A stretch of 64,000 nucleotides of DNA from Pseudomonas silesiensis (GCF_001661075.1 NZ_CP014870.1:2562501-2626500), one strand, 5' to 3'; shown: positions 1 to 9,315, numbered from the stretch's first letter. Made by a program: numbers and translations. The notes: generated by a model from the sequence alone, not told the origin.

Positions 1-108
1 CTTGCCCTGGGTGGTTCGGCGGCAAACCTGGAACGCCTGGGCGACTGGCTCAACGATAACGACAAGCTGGGATGGAAATATGACCTCGAAGAACACCAAG
101 CGCTTTGA
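1..108 (+). CDS. 3' end of an upstream gene, possibly the ChsH2-like hydratase subunit (partial)
   Basis: An open frame runs in from the left edge and stops at 106-108. It gives about 35 C-terminal residues ending in DLEEHQAL. It overlaps the start of the next gene by 29 nt, which suggests tight translational coupling. The neighbour is a ChsH1-like MaoC subunit. In actinobacterial and proteobacterial steroid clusters the partner subunit ChsH2 (MaoC plus DUF35) usually lies directly upstream of ChsH1, so this tail is most simply explained as ChsH2. That is inferred from gene order only; too little sequence is visible to recognise a domain. Confidence 0.4.
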   Translation, partial: LALGGSAANLERLGDWLNDNDKLGWKYDLEEHQAL

Positions 109-499
109 AGACGTGCGCCCCGGCGAAGTACTGCCGGAGCTTGCCGTCCCAATCACGGTGACCCTGATCAACGGCGGCGCGATTGCCACCCGTGATTACT
201 TCCCCGGCCACCACGACGCAGAGGCGGCCCGTGCCTTGGGTTCGCCCCACGTGTTCATGAACATCCTCACCACCAATGGGTTGGTGCAGCGGTTCATCGA
301 GCAGTGGGCCGGGCCGCTGGCGCAATTCACCGCGCTGAAAATCAAGCTCGGCGCACCGAACTACCCCGGCGACTGCATGACCTTCAGCGGCAGCGTCACC
401 GGCGTCGATGCGCACACCCGCTCGGTGGAAATCACCTTGAGCGGCAAAAATTCCATGGGCAACCACGTGACCGGCACGGTCGCGCTGGTCCTGCCCTGA
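80..499 (+). CDS. chsH1: MaoC-like steroid enoyl-CoA hydratase subunit (ChsH1-like)
   Basis: This 139-residue single hot-dog-fold protein matches the size and motifs of ChsH1 from cholesterol degraders: a TRDY segment, a HHD triplet near residues 44-46, then FMNIL and LVQRFIEQWAGP. ChsH1 pairs with ChsH2 to hydrate the 17,20-unsaturated C22 steroid-CoA so that an aldolase can remove the last side-chain fragment. The ATG at 80 was chosen because it starts the recognisable domain; the frame stays open further upstream but only through the previous gene. An Ltp2-like aldolase follows 17 nt downstream, the expected functional partner. Confidence 0.82.
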   Translation: MTSKNTKRFEDVRPGEVLPELAVPITVTLINGGAIATRDYFPGHHDAEAARALGSPHVFMNILTTNGLVQRFIEQWAGPLAQFTALKIKLGAPNYPGDCMTFSGSVTGVDAHTRSVEITLSGKNSMGNHVTGTVALVLP

Positions 500-516
500 C
501 AGCCGGAGAGACACAG

Positions 517-1695
517 ATGACTGATTCATCGATTTCCGGGCGTGCCGCGATCGTTGGTCTAGGCGCAACCGAATTTTCCAAGAACTCCGGACGCACCGAA
601 TTGCGCCTGGCCCTGGAGGCCACTTTGAGTGCCCTCAAGGACGCCGGCATCGACCCGAGCGAGGTCGAGGGTTTCAGTTCCTATTCCGTGGACAAGGTCC
701 CGGAATACGAAATTGCCCGTTTGCTCGGTTGCAAGGACGTGAAGTTTTTCTCGCAAGTACCCCACGGTGGCGGCGCGGCTTGCGGGCCGGTGATGCACGC
801 AGCCATGGCAGTGGCGACCGGGATGGCGAAAGTGGTGGTGGTGTATCGCGCCATGAACGAACGCTCCTGGTATCGCTTCGGTACCGGTAACTACGGCTTC
901 GCTTCGGCGCCGACCTTCGACAACGTCAACTACGGCTGGTACATGCCCCACGGCTTTCATACGCCGGCGGCCTGGGTCGGCATGTTTGCCCAGCGCTACA
1001 TGCACACCTATGGCGCCACTAGCGAAGACTTTGGCCGGATCGCAGTGGCGGCGCGGGATTTTGCCGCCACCAACCCCCAGGCGTTTTTTCACGGTAAGCC
1101 GATCACCCTGGAAGAACACCAGGCCTCGCGCTGGATCTGCGAACCGCTGCACCTGCTCGATTGCTGCCAGGAATCCGATGGCGCCGTGGCGATGGTGATC
1201 ACCTCGGCCGAGCGCGCCCGTGACCTGCGGCAGAAACCGGTGACCATCAAGGCCGGTTCCCAAGGCATCAGCCACGGCCAGCAGAGCATGACCTCGTTCT
1301 ACCGCGACGACATCACCGGGCTGCCGGAGATGGGCGTGGTCGCCCGCGAGCTGTATCGCCAGTCGGGCCTGGGCCCGGAGTCTTTCCAGACCGCCGTGAT
1401 CTACGACCATTTCACCCCGTTCGTATTGCCGCAGCTGGAAGAGTTCGGTTTCGCCAAACGTGGCGAAGCCAAGGAATTCATCCGCGCCGGGCACCACGCC
1501 CGTGGCGGCAAACTGCCGATCAACACCCACGGCGGGCAACTGGGCGAAGCCTACATCCACGGCATGAACGGCATCGCCGAAGCGGTACGCCAGGTGCGTG
1601 GCACGGCGGTCAACCAGGTGGCGGATGTGCAGAACGTGCTGGTCACCGCCGGCACCGGCGTACCCACCAGCGGCCTGATTCTCGGCGCAGCTTAA
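517..1695 (+). CDS. ltp2: Thiolase-fold steroid side-chain aldolase (Ltp2/Sal1-like)
   Basis: This 392-residue protein belongs to the SCP2/lipid-transfer-type thiolase family. Visible features are an N-terminal AAIVGLGATEF strand, a GGGAACGPV loop near residue 85, YDHFTPF near 300 and NTHGGQLGEAYIHG near 336. The family member Ltp2 (called Sal1 in Pseudomonas sp. Chol1) catalyses the retro-aldol cleavage that releases the C17 side chain as an acyl-CoA and leaves androstadienedione. Its position directly after the ChsH1-like hydratase supports this over a true thiolase role. The ATG at 517 has a GGAGAG ribosome site at 505-510. It probably needs the DUF35 domain of ChsH2, which would lie at or beyond the left edge. 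Confidence 0.8.
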   Translation: MTDSSISGRAAIVGLGATEFSKNSGRTELRLALEATLSALKDAGIDPSEVEGFSSYSVDKVPEYEIARLLGCKDVKFFSQVPHGGGAACGPVMHAAMAVATGMAKVVVVYRAMNERSWYRFGTGNYGFASAPTFDNVNYGWYMPHGFHTPAAWVGMFAQRYMHTYGATSEDFGRIAVAARDFAATNPQAFFHGKPITLEEHQASRWICEPLHLLDCCQESDGAVAMVITSAERARDLRQKPVTIKAGSQGISHGQQSMTSFYRDDITGLPEMGVVARELYRQSGLGPESFQTAVIYDHFTPFVLPQLEEFGFAKRGEAKEFIRAGHHARGGKLPINTHGGQLGEAYIHGMNGIAEAVRQVRGTAVNQVADVQNVLVTAGTGVPTSGLILGAA

Positions 1696-1705
1696 GGAGC
1701 AGCCT

Positions 1706-2875
1706 ATGTTCGTCGACCTCACTCCCGAACAACATGCCCTGCGCCTCAAGGTGCGGGATTATTTCCAGGCCCTGATGACCCCGGACCTGCGCGACCAGTT
1801 GCGCGGCAAGGAAGGCGGCGAGCTGTTTCGCCAGACCATCCGCCAGATGGGCCGCGACGGCTGGCTGGCAGTCGGCTGGCCGAAGGCCCATGGCGGTCAG
1901 GGCTACGCCGCCACCGAACAGTTGATCTTCTTCGAAGAAGCCAACATCGCCGGGGCGCCGCTGCCGTTCGTGACCATCAGCACCGTGGGCCCGGCCTTGA
2001 TGGCCCATGGCAGCGAGCTGCAGAAAGAGCGTTTTCTGCCAGGGATCGCCGCGGGCGACATCATGTTTGCCATCGGTTATTCCGAACCCGACGCCGGCAG
2101 CGATCTGGCGGTGCTGAAAACCAGTGCCCGCCAGGACGATGAAGGCTTCGTGGTCAATGGCAACAAGCTGTGGACCTCGGGTGCCGAGTCAGCCGACTTC
2201 GTCTGGCTGGCGGCCCGTACCGACCCGACCCAGGCGCGGCATAAAGGCATTTCGCTGCTGATCGTCGACACCACGACGCCGGGTTTCTCCCACACCCTGA
2301 TTCCCACCACCAGCATTCCGACCACGGCCACCTACTACGACAACGTTCGGGTGCCCAACGAGATGCTGGTGGGCGAGTTGCACGGTGGCTGGAAGCTGAT
2401 CACCTCGCAACTGAACCACGAACGCCTCGGCCTCGGCACCTGGTCGGACAAGGTGGTGGCGCTGTTCCGCCGGGTTTACCTGTGGTCACGGGCCCGCGAC
2501 GAGCAGGGCCGTCGGGCGATGGACAAAGCCTGGGTGCGCAGTTCTTTGGCCGAGTGTTATGCGCGTCTGGAAGCGATGCGCCTGATCAACATGCGCATCG
2601 CCGCCGACCTGGAGCTCGAACGCATGAACGTCGCGCTGAGTTCGACCACCAAGGTCTTCGGCTCCGAGTCGGCCATCGAGATCCTGCGCAAACTGGCGGC
2701 GATCGTCGGCGCCAATGGCTCGATGCGCAGCGGCTCGGCGGCGACGCTGTTGCAGGGTGAACTGGAATTTGAATTGCGCTCTGCCCCGACCCTGACCTTT
2801 GGCGGCGGCACCAATGAAATCCAGCGCGAGCTGATCGCCCAGTTTGGCCTCGGCATGCCGCGCACCCAACGCTGA
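1706..2875 (+). CDS. chsE2: Steroid side-chain acyl-CoA dehydrogenase (ChsE2/FadE29-like)
   Basis: A 389-residue acyl-CoA dehydrogenase of normal length. The flavin-binding YSEPDAGSDLA segment lies near residues 127-137 and the C-terminal TFGGGTNEIQRE motif near 370. The N-terminal MFxDLTPEQ and GWPKxxGG segments resemble mycobacterial FadE29 (ChsE2), which with ChsE1 dehydrogenates the C22 propionyl side chain just before ChsH1/H2. The residue at the MCAD Glu376 position is Gly, as in other steroid dehydrogenases of the alpha2beta2 type, so a partner subunit is likely. AAGGAG lies at 1694-1699 and the gene is 10 nt after the aldolase gene, so they share an operon. Confidence 0.75.
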   Translation: MFVDLTPEQHALRLKVRDYFQALMTPDLRDQLRGKEGGELFRQTIRQMGRDGWLAVGWPKAHGGQGYAATEQLIFFEEANIAGAPLPFVTISTVGPALMAHGSELQKERFLPGIAAGDIMFAIGYSEPDAGSDLAVLKTSARQDDEGFVVNGNKLWTSGAESADFVWLAARTDPTQARHKGISLLIVDTTTPGFSHTLIPTTSIPTTATYYDNVRVPNEMLVGELHGGWKLITSQLNHERLGLGTWSDKVVALFRRVYLWSRARDEQGRRAMDKAWVRSSLAECYARLEAMRLINMRIAADLELERMNVALSSTTKVFGSESAIEILRKLAAIVGANGSMRSGSAATLLQGELEFELRSAPTLTFGGGTNEIQRELIAQFGLGMPRTQR

Positions 2876-2940
2876 CGCTCGTCCATCAAAAACAAAAACC
2901 GTACTCGCCCCGAAACCGGGGCGGGTCGAAGGGGACTTTC

Positions 2941-4146
2941 ATGAGCACTATCGAGCAATTTCGGCAGGACACCCGTGCCTGGCTGGAAGCTAATTGCCCG
3001 CTGTCGATGCGCACCGGCATGGCTGAAGGCGATGTGGTGTGGGGCAGTCAGAACCCGCAGTTTCCCTGCGAAGACGCACGCCTGTGGTTCGAACGCATGC
3101 GCGACAAGCGCTGGTTCTGTCCCGAATGGCCAGAGGAATATGGCGGCGCGGGCCTGAGTGACGAACAACTGTCGGTGCTGGAAAGCGAGATGCGTCGCAT
3201 CAAGTGCCGCCCACCGCAAATCAACCTGGGCATCTGGATGCTCGGGCCAGTGTTGCTGGCGTTCGGCAGCGATGCGCAGAAACGCGATCTGTTGCCGCCG
3301 ATCGCCCGCGGTGAAGTGCGCTGGTGCCAGGGCTTTTCCGAGCCGAACGCCGGTTCGGACCTGGCCAGCCTGAAGATGGCCGCGCGTGATGCCGGCGATC
3401 ACTTCGTGGTGGATGGCAGCAAGATCTGGACCTCCTACGGCGACAAATCCGACTGGATGTATGCCCTGGTGCGCACCGACTTCAGCGCGCCTAAACACGA
3501 AGGCATCAGCCTGATCGTGCTGGACATGCGCAGCCCTGGCGTGACGCCGAAGCCGATCGATTTGATCAGCGGCAAATCGGCGTTCTGCCAGGTGTTCTTC
3601 GATGGTGTGAAGGTGCCAAAGAGCCAGTTGATCGGACCGTTGAATGGTGGCTGGAACCTGGCCAAGTACCTGTTGCAGCACGAGCGCAAGGCGATGTCGA
3701 AATTCGGCGAGTTCAGTCTGCCGTCGCACTTCGATCTTTTGGCCTTGATGCGTGAATACGTGCCGGCGCCCCAGACCATGAGTGAACACGCATTGCAGGC
3801 GCGGGCCACGGCCTGTGCGATGAACGAGCATGCCTACAACCTGACCGTGCAGCGCATGGGTGAAGAGGCGCGGGCCGGTGATGACATCGGCGGCCTGATG
3901 TCGATCATGAAGCTGGTGCACACCGAACAGGAGCGCGACAAGTTCGAAGTACTGCTCGACGCCATGGCCGGGCATGCCTTCGGCTGGGAGAGCACGGCAT
4001 TCAGCGAGCAGCAACTGGCGATCACCCGTTCCTGGTTGAACAGCTATGCGCTGACCATTTCCGGCGGGGCCTCGGAGATCCAACTGAATGTCATCGCCAA
4101 GCGCGTACTGGGCTTGCCCGACGCTAAAAAAGGAGTCACCCCATGA
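2941..4146 (+). CDS. Acyl-CoA dehydrogenase, first subunit of a heteromeric pair
   Basis: A 401-residue acyl-CoA dehydrogenase with FSEPNAGSDLA near residues 135-145 and a C-terminal ISGGASEIQ segment. Gly occupies the place of the MCAD catalytic Glu. The gene stops in an ATGA overlap with the next dehydrogenase, a signature of co-translated alpha/beta subunits of steroid-CoA dehydrogenases. The substrate is probably a C24 or C22 side-chain acyl-CoA, inferred from the operon. A small inverted repeat (2906-2923) lies in the 65-nt gap before the gene. I cannot assign it to one named family member. Confidence 0.8.
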   Translation: MSTIEQFRQDTRAWLEANCPLSMRTGMAEGDVVWGSQNPQFPCEDARLWFERMRDKRWFCPEWPEEYGGAGLSDEQLSVLESEMRRIKCRPPQINLGIWMLGPVLLAFGSDAQKRDLLPPIARGEVRWCQGFSEPNAGSDLASLKMAARDAGDHFVVDGSKIWTSYGDKSDWMYALVRTDFSAPKHEGISLIVLDMRSPGVTPKPIDLISGKSAFCQVFFDGVKVPKSQLIGPLNGGWNLAKYLLQHERKAMSKFGEFSLPSHFDLLALMREYVPAPQTMSEHALQARATACAMNEHAYNLTVQRMGEEARAGDDIGGLMSIMKLVHTEQERDKFEVLLDAMAGHAFGWESTAFSEQQLAITRSWLNSYALTISGGASEIQLNVIAKRVLGLPDAKKGVTP

Positions 4147-5285
4147 GCCTGCGTTATAGCGATGAACAGCGTTTGCTGGCCGACAGCGCGCGGGACTTTC
4201 TCGCCGCCCGCAGCCCGGTCGGCGCCCAGCGTCGACTGCGTGATGACGCGGTGGACCTGGGCTTCGATGCACCGCTGTGGCGGGACGCGGTCGAGCTGGG
4301 CTGGAGCGCGATTCCGTTCCCGGAAGATTTCGGCGGCCTGGATTTCGGCTGCAAGGGCCTGGGGCCGATCTTTGAATCCATGGGCCGCAACCTGTCGGCC
4401 TCGCCGCTGTTATCCAGTGTAGTGCTCGGCGGTTCGCTGTTGCATCTGGCGGGTAATTCGGCACAACAGACGCACTGGTTGCAAGCGGTGATCGGGGGCG
4501 AACAGCGCCTGGCCCTGGCCGTGGACGAACGCTCGCGCCACGACCCGAGCCGCATTGCCCTTGAGGTGAAGGCCGAGGGCCAGGGCTATCGCTTGCATGG
4601 CGATAAGTACTGGGTCGTCGATGGCCTCGGCGCCGATGCCTATGTCGTGGCGGCGCGCACGTCCGGGCAGCCGGGCGACACGCAAGGCATCAGCCTGTTC
4701 CTGGTGCCCGCCGAAACGCAGGGTTTGACCGTCAGTGCCTTGGCGCTGATCGATTCGCGCAACAGCGCACGCCTGCAACTGGATCAGGTGCAGTTGGGCA
4801 GCGACGCGCTGCTGGGCAGCCTGGGCGAAGGCTGGGTCACGCTGGAAACCGCGCTGGACCGGGGTCGCACCTGCCTGGCCGCGGAGCTGTTGGGGATGGC
4901 CGAGCAACTGTTCGAGACCACCCTGGATTACCTCAAGACCCGCGTGCAGTTCGACACGCCGATTGGCACCTTCCAGGTCCTGCAACATCGCGCCGCGCAG
5001 ATGTACATCGACCTGGCGCTGAGCCGCAGTGCCCTGATGGCCGCGCTGGCGACCCTGGATGACGCCAGCCACGATGCCCGCGCGCGCGCTCGCCTGGTCA
5101 GCCTCGCCAAATGGAAGGCCGGCGACACGGCGATCAAGGTGGCCAACGAGGCGGTGCAGATGCATGGCGGTATTGGCGTCACCGACGAGCTGGATGTCGG
5201 CCTGTTCCTCAAGCGTGTTCGTGTTGCACAGGGCTGCCTGGGAGACCGGGATTTCCATTGTGAACGCTATTTGGCCCATGCGTAG
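4143..5285 (+). CDS. Acyl-CoA dehydrogenase, second subunit of the pair
   Basis: A 380-residue acyl-CoA dehydrogenase-fold protein. The C-terminal domain carries TRVQFDTPIGTFQVLQH near residue 262 and VQMHGGIGVTDE near 338, both typical of the family. The N-terminal half is more divergent and lacks the usual SEPxAGSD flavin loop, consistent with being the non-canonical member of a heterotetramer with the preceding gene. Translation is coupled through ATGA at 4143-4146. Its TAG stop codon (5283-5285) is also the TAG of the first REP element of the following intergenic island. Confidence 0.78.
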   Translation: MSLRYSDEQRLLADSARDFLAARSPVGAQRRLRDDAVDLGFDAPLWRDAVELGWSAIPFPEDFGGLDFGCKGLGPIFESMGRNLSASPLLSSVVLGGSLLHLAGNSAQQTHWLQAVIGGEQRLALAVDERSRHDPSRIALEVKAEGQGYRLHGDKYWVVDGLGADAYVVAARTSGQPGDTQGISLFLVPAETQGLTVSALALIDSRNSARLQLDQVQLGSDALLGSLGEGWVTLETALDRGRTCLAAELLGMAEQLFETTLDYLKTRVQFDTPIGTFQVLQHRAAQMYIDLALSRSALMAALATLDDASHDARARARLVSLAKWKAGDTAIKVANEAVQMHGGIGVTDELDVGLFLKRVRVAQGCLGDRDFHCERYLAHA

Positions 5286-5511
5286 GAGCCAGGCTTGCCG
5301 GCGAACGGGACGCCACGGTGTAACTGTTGAATCGCGTCATCGTTCGTTCGCGGGCAAGCCTCGCTCCTACAGGCGAACGGGACGCCACGGTGTGTCTGTT
5401 GAACCACGTCATCGTTCTTCGCTGTAGGAGCCAGGCTTGCCGGCGAACCAGGCGACGCGGTGTATCTGCAATACCGCGTCATCGTTCTTCGCGGGCAAGC
5501 CTCGCTCCTAC
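5282..5511. repeat. REP island 1
   Basis: Four REP elements in mixed orientation (cores GTAGGAGCCAGGCTTGCCGG and, reversed, GCGGGCAAGCCTCGCTCCTAC) are separated by linkers carrying the secondary palindrome around GCGGTGT...ACACCGCG. The island fills most of the 303-nt gap between the acyl-CoA dehydrogenase and CoA ligase genes. No gene is supported here. The rest of the gap (5512-5588) shows no regulatory box that I can recognise. Confidence 0.9.
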
Positions 5512-5588
5512 ATAGAAATGGATTCCCACACAAATTGGATGTTCACCGCAGACCCACAGGTCTTTCGGCTGTTCTGGAGAAAACACAG

Positions 5589-7271
5589 ATGAGCATTGAA
5601 CGCTGGCAAACCGCGTGGCGACAATTGATCGCCCCCGGTGCGCCGTTTGAAGTGGTGACGCCCGATGACGGCGCGCCACGCTATTTCCGTCACGCTGCGC
5701 ACGACCTGCTGCAGGTGCTCGACGCCGGTCGTGTCCACGGCGACCGTGAGTTCCTGGTCTGGCAGTCGCAGCGCCTGACCTTCAATCAATATTACGATCA
5801 GGTTGACCGCCTCGCCGAGCAGATGGTCGCTCGCTTTGGCCTGCAACCGGGCGAGCGGGTGGCGATTGCCATGCGCAACCAGCCGGCGTGGCTGGTGGCC
5901 TTCGCTGCGATCCTGCGCTGTGGCGCGGTGTGTGTACCGCTCAACAGTTGGGGCCTGCGCGACGAGTTGCAGTACGCGCTGCAGGACAGCGGTTCGCGTC
6001 TGCTGCTGTGCGACGAAGCGCGCCTCGATACCCTGCGCGCAGATCTGGCCCGTGAGCAGCATGCCACGATCGTCGTCGGGAGCCAGGAAGGAACGTTGCC
6101 CGAGTATTGCCTGCGTTTCGAAGACTTGATCAGCGCGCCGGCATTACCGTTGCCTTCGCTGGAAATCGACCCCGACGCGCCAGCACTGATCCTTTACACC
6201 TCCGGCACCACCAGTCGTGCCAAGGGCGCATTGTCCAGCCACCGGGCGATCTGCCAGGCGCTGTTCGCACTGGATTTCCAGGGCGCGTTTTGCGCCATGA
6301 GTTCACCGGAACGCATCGGCGTGGTGATCAACAGCGGCTTCGCGCCAACCACACTGGCGGCTGTTCCGCTGTTCCATGTCAGCGGCTTGCATGCGCAGTT
6401 CCTGTCGGCATTGCGCGGTGGTCGGCGCTTGATGCTGATGTACAAGTGGGATGTCGAACGGGCCATCGACCTGATTCGTGATGAGCGCTGCACCCAGTTC
6501 AACGGGGCTCCGGTGATGATGCAGCAACTGCTTGCTTCGCCGCGCTTTGGCAGTGAGCAAACCGCCAGCCTGTTTGGCTTGGGGTTGGGCGGTGGAGCTT
6601 CGTCCGCTGGGGTGCTCGACAACATGCTCAAGCTCAAGCCCGACGCCATTGGCGGCGCCGGCTACGGCCTGACCGAAAGCAACGGCATCGGTGCGGCGAT
6701 TGGTGGCGATCAGTTTGTGTACAAGCCGGCAACGGCGGGCTGGGCGCTGCCGATCGTCGATATTCGCATCGGTGACAGCCCTGACCAGCCGCAGTTGGCG
6801 GGCACCCGCGGGGTGATCTGGCTGCGTTCGCCGACCCTGATGAGCGCCTACTGGAATCTGCCCGAGGCTACCTCGCAAAGCCTGCGCGACGGTTGGCTCG
6901 ACACCGGCGATATCGGCTACCTCGATGAAGAGGGCTTCCTCAGCATCACCGGCCGGGTCAAGGAGTTGATCAACCGCGGAGGCGAGAAGATTTCCGCGGC
7001 TGAAATCGAAACCTGCATTCTCGATATGCCTGGCGTCCTGGAAGCGGCGGCATTCGCCATTGCCGACCCGTTGCTGGGTGAGACGGTGGGGCTGGCCGTG
7101 CATGGCCAGGCATCGACGCTGCCCCAGGAGGCGCAAGTCTGCGCATTCATCGCCGAGCGCCTGGCCGCCTACAAGGTGCCGACGCAGGTCTATCGGGCAT
7201 TCGAGCCCTTGCCACGCAATGCCACTGGCAAGGTGCTCAAGGCACAACTGCAAGAAAAGTTGGGCGCATAA
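5589..7271 (+). CDS. Acyl-CoA synthetase (AMP-forming), steroid side-chain type
   Basis: A 560-residue ANL-superfamily adenylate-forming ligase. The P-loop reads TSGTTSRAKG near residue 201 (the family usually has TSGTTGxPKG, so the second half is unusual). YGLTESNG lies near 360, the hinge DTGDIGYLDEEGF near 440 and the C-terminal lysine region PRNATGKVLK near 547. It should activate a steroid or side-chain carboxylate with ATP and CoA. Its position after three acyl-CoA dehydrogenase genes suggests a C5 or C3 side-chain acid, but the exact substrate is inferred. The ATG at 5589 follows a GGAG at 5576-5579; longer versions read through REP DNA and were rejected. Confidence 0.82.
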   Translation: MSIERWQTAWRQLIAPGAPFEVVTPDDGAPRYFRHAAHDLLQVLDAGRVHGDREFLVWQSQRLTFNQYYDQVDRLAEQMVARFGLQPGERVAIAMRNQPAWLVAFAAILRCGAVCVPLNSWGLRDELQYALQDSGSRLLLCDEARLDTLRADLAREQHATIVVGSQEGTLPEYCLRFEDLISAPALPLPSLEIDPDAPALILYTSGTTSRAKGALSSHRAICQALFALDFQGAFCAMSSPERIGVVINSGFAPTTLAAVPLFHVSGLHAQFLSALRGGRRLMLMYKWDVERAIDLIRDERCTQFNGAPVMMQQLLASPRFGSEQTASLFGLGLGGGASSAGVLDNMLKLKPDAIGGAGYGLTESNGIGAAIGGDQFVYKPATAGWALPIVDIRIGDSPDQPQLAGTRGVIWLRSPTLMSAYWNLPEATSQSLRDGWLDTGDIGYLDEEGFLSITGRVKELINRGGEKISAAEIETCILDMPGVLEAAAFAIADPLLGETVGLAVHGQASTLPQEAQVCAFIAERLAAYKVPTQVYRAFEPLPRNATGKVLKAQLQEKLGA

Positions 7272-7278
7272 CGCCTGC

Positions 7279-7297
7279 TTAGTCTTTCCGGACGATG
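7279..7297 (+). promoter_or_regulatory. TesR-type 19-bp box in front of the DUF1329 gene
   Basis: TTAGTCTTTCCGGACGATG has an exact GTC-N6-GACGATG core. A weak ACAATG hexamer begins 20 nt after the box, and the DUF1329 start codon is 67 nt downstream. Assigning it to the LuxR-type regulators of this window is inference. Confidence 0.7.
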
Positions 7298-7364
7298 TTG
7301 CTGCCGGCAGAACACGAACAATGGGTCCATACCAACAAAGCCTTATCAGCGTAGGAGGCATTAC

Positions 7365-8747
7365 ATGAAAATAACAAGAACAGGTCTCGTGCTCGCGGTC
7401 GCAGTCACAGCCAATAGCGGGCTGATGGGTTATGCGCACGCCGAGGTGTCAGCTCAGGAAGCCGCCAAACTGGGCAAGGAGCTGACCTGTGTCGGCGCCG
7501 AGAAAGCCGGGAACGCGGAGGGCACCATTCCGCCGTATACCGGCAAATACCTGGGTGAAGTGCCGGGCTGGAATCATGTGAAGTTCTCCGGTGGCCAGCC
7601 GGTTGATCCCTATGCGGCGGAGAAGCCGATCCTGGTGATCACTGCGCAGAACATGAGCCAGTACGAGTCGCACCTGACAGAAGGGCAGAAGACCCTGCTG
7701 AAGAAGTACCCGACCACCTACAAAATGAACATCTACCCCGGCCACCGGGATTTCCGCTACCCCGATTACGTTTGTCGCCGCGCGATGGACAATGCGCTGC
7801 ACGCCAAGCTGGTCAACGACGGTGCAGGTTTTACCGGGATCGGCCAGATACCGTTCCCGATCCCCAAAAACGGCATGGAATTGCTGTGGAATCACCAATT
7901 GCCGGCACGTGCCTACACCGAGGAAAAAACCTCCGACCTGGCGTCGGTCCTGCCCAACGGCAGCATTGGCTGGGGGCGTGCCTACGCGCGTAACCTGTCG
8001 CCGACCAACTCGCCGACCGTTGATTCAAGGGACGGCGATATTATTGCGTCCTTCAGTAACAACATGACCCTGAAACCGGCTCGCGACAACGGTACTCTCA
8101 GCATTGCCCATGAACCCTACAACTTCGGCACCGGTACGCGTCAGGCCTGGTCCTACAGCCCGTCGACACGCCGCGTAAGGCAGCTGCCAGGCTACGGTTT
8201 CGATCAGCCGATGATCGGTACCAACGGCACCATGACCGTCGACGAAGATCGCTTGTACAACGGTTCACCCGAGCGTTTCACCTGGAAACTGATCGGCAAG
8301 CGCGAAATCTACAGCCCGGCCAACGCGTTCAAGCCCAACACCGGGACCGTCAAGTACGCCGACATCCTGACGCCCAACCATCCCAACCCGGACTTCATGC
8401 GTTATGAGTTGCGTCGGGTGTGGGTCCTGGAGGCCGACTTGAAGGAAGGCTATCGCCATGTCTACGGCAAACGCGTGCTGTTCATCGACGAGGACACCTG
8501 GCACTCGGTCATGGCCGACAACTACGATGCCCGTGGGCAGCTGTGGAAACACGCCATGATCAATTACTACTACCACCCCGACATGAGCAGCTGGCAGGCC
8601 GGTTCGCAGTTCTTCATGGACCTGAACTCTGGCCAGTACACCGGCTACGGCATGACCAACGAATCGAAGAAAGGGCCGATCCTCAACGAAGGCAAATTCA
8701 CCCCCGACCAGTACACCGCGGATGCGGCGCGGGCTATCGGGCGCTAA
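7365..8747 (+). CDS. DUF1329 exported protein
   Basis: A 460-residue protein with a clear signal peptide (basic start, hydrophobic core to about residue 26, cleavage around AHA/EV). It shows DUF1329 landmarks: LGKELTCVGAEKAGN near residue 37, TYKMNIYPGHRDFRYP near 119, WSYSPSTRRVRQLPGYGFD near 262, and IDEDTWHSVMADNYDARG near 370. DUF1329 proteins are periplasmic or outer-membrane associated and recur beside DUF1302 beta-barrels in Pseudomonas catabolic clusters; their biochemical role is not established. AGGAGG at 7353-7358 fixes the start. It stands alone between its own box and a terminator. A paralogue lies at 60828-62240. Confidence 0.88.
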   Translation: MKITRTGLVLAVAVTANSGLMGYAHAEVSAQEAAKLGKELTCVGAEKAGNAEGTIPPYTGKYLGEVPGWNHVKFSGGQPVDPYAAEKPILVITAQNMSQYESHLTEGQKTLLKKYPTTYKMNIYPGHRDFRYPDYVCRRAMDNALHAKLVNDGAGFTGIGQIPFPIPKNGMELLWNHQLPARAYTEEKTSDLASVLPNGSIGWGRAYARNLSPTNSPTVDSRDGDIIASFSNNMTLKPARDNGTLSIAHEPYNFGTGTRQAWSYSPSTRRVRQLPGYGFDQPMIGTNGTMTVDEDRLYNGSPERFTWKLIGKREIYSPANAFKPNTGTVKYADILTPNHPNPDFMRYELRRVWVLEADLKEGYRHVYGKRVLFIDEDTWHSVMADNYDARGQLWKHAMINYYYHPDMSSWQAGSQFFMDLNSGQYTGYGMTNESKKGPILNEGKFTPDQYTADAARAIGR

Positions 8748-8767
8748 GACCAATGTGGTTGCAATGA

Positions 8768-8802
8768 CAAAAAGCCCCATCGGTATCCGGTGGGGCTTTT
8801 TG
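8768..8802 (+). terminator. Rho-independent terminator after the DUF1329 gene
   Basis: AAAAAGCCCCA and TGGGGCTTTTT form an 11-bp stem with a 12-nt loop, ending in a T-run. The A-run on the other side would allow bidirectional use, but no minus-strand gene approaches from the right. Confidence 0.88.
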
Positions 8803-8833
8803 TTATCTGCTGCACCGCATTATCGTTCTTCGC

Positions 8834-9190
8834 TGTAGGAGCCAGGCTTGCCGGCGAACCGGGCGCTGGGGTGTGTCTGCTGCACCGCGTTATCGTTCTT
8901 CGCTGTAGGAGCCAGGCTTGCCGGCGAACCGGGCGCCGCGGTGTATCTGCTGCACCGCGTTATCGTTCTTCGCTGTAGGAGCCAGGCTTGCCGGCGAACC
9001 GGGCGCCGCGGTGTATCTATCGCACCGCGTTATCGTTTTTCGCGGGCAAGCCTCGCTCCTACAGGCGAACCGGGCGCTGGGGTGCATCTGTCGCACCGCG
9101 TTATCGTTTTTCGCGGGCAAGCCTCGCTCCTACAGGCGAACCGGGCGCTGGGGTGTATCTGTCGCACCGCGTTATCGTTCTTCGCGGACA
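8834..9190. repeat. REP island 2, 70-bp period, upstream of the RAYT gene
   Basis: REP cores recur exactly 70 nt apart at 8835, 8905 and 8975, followed by copies in inverted orientation (GCGGGCAAGCCTCGCTCCTAC near 9040 and 9111). The linkers are nearly identical. The remaining 9191-9300 contains no recognisable feature. The block sits directly before the RAYT transposase gene. Confidence 0.9.
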
Positions 9191-9315
9191 TGCCAGGTCG
9201 CTTCACCGCTCGCTCCAGTGGTCTCGGCAGACACATCGGGAACCACAACTCACCCACCTTCTTCCTCCTGGGATCTAGCCTGAACTGACAGGCTCATGAT
9301 CAAGGAGGATTACCC

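Noticed and set aside
517..1695. Ordinary beta-ketothiolase
   Set aside because: The SCP2-type sequence and the position next to a ChsH1-like hydratase fit the Ltp2 aldolase better; true thiolases with DRxCxS motifs occur elsewhere in the window.
6303..7439. Long minus-strand open frames opposite to genes (for example 6303-7439, 2557-4464, 16127-17491)
   Set aside because: Shadows of high-GC coding regions; no recognisable domains, while the opposite strand encodes complete enzymes.
8834..9283. Overlapping reading frames in REP islands giving similar proteins rich in CRSQACRR, YLLHRVIVL and GKPRSYRR
   Set aside because: They are translations of the repeated non-coding REP and linker DNA; similar strings come from every island and in several frames, with no ribosome sites.
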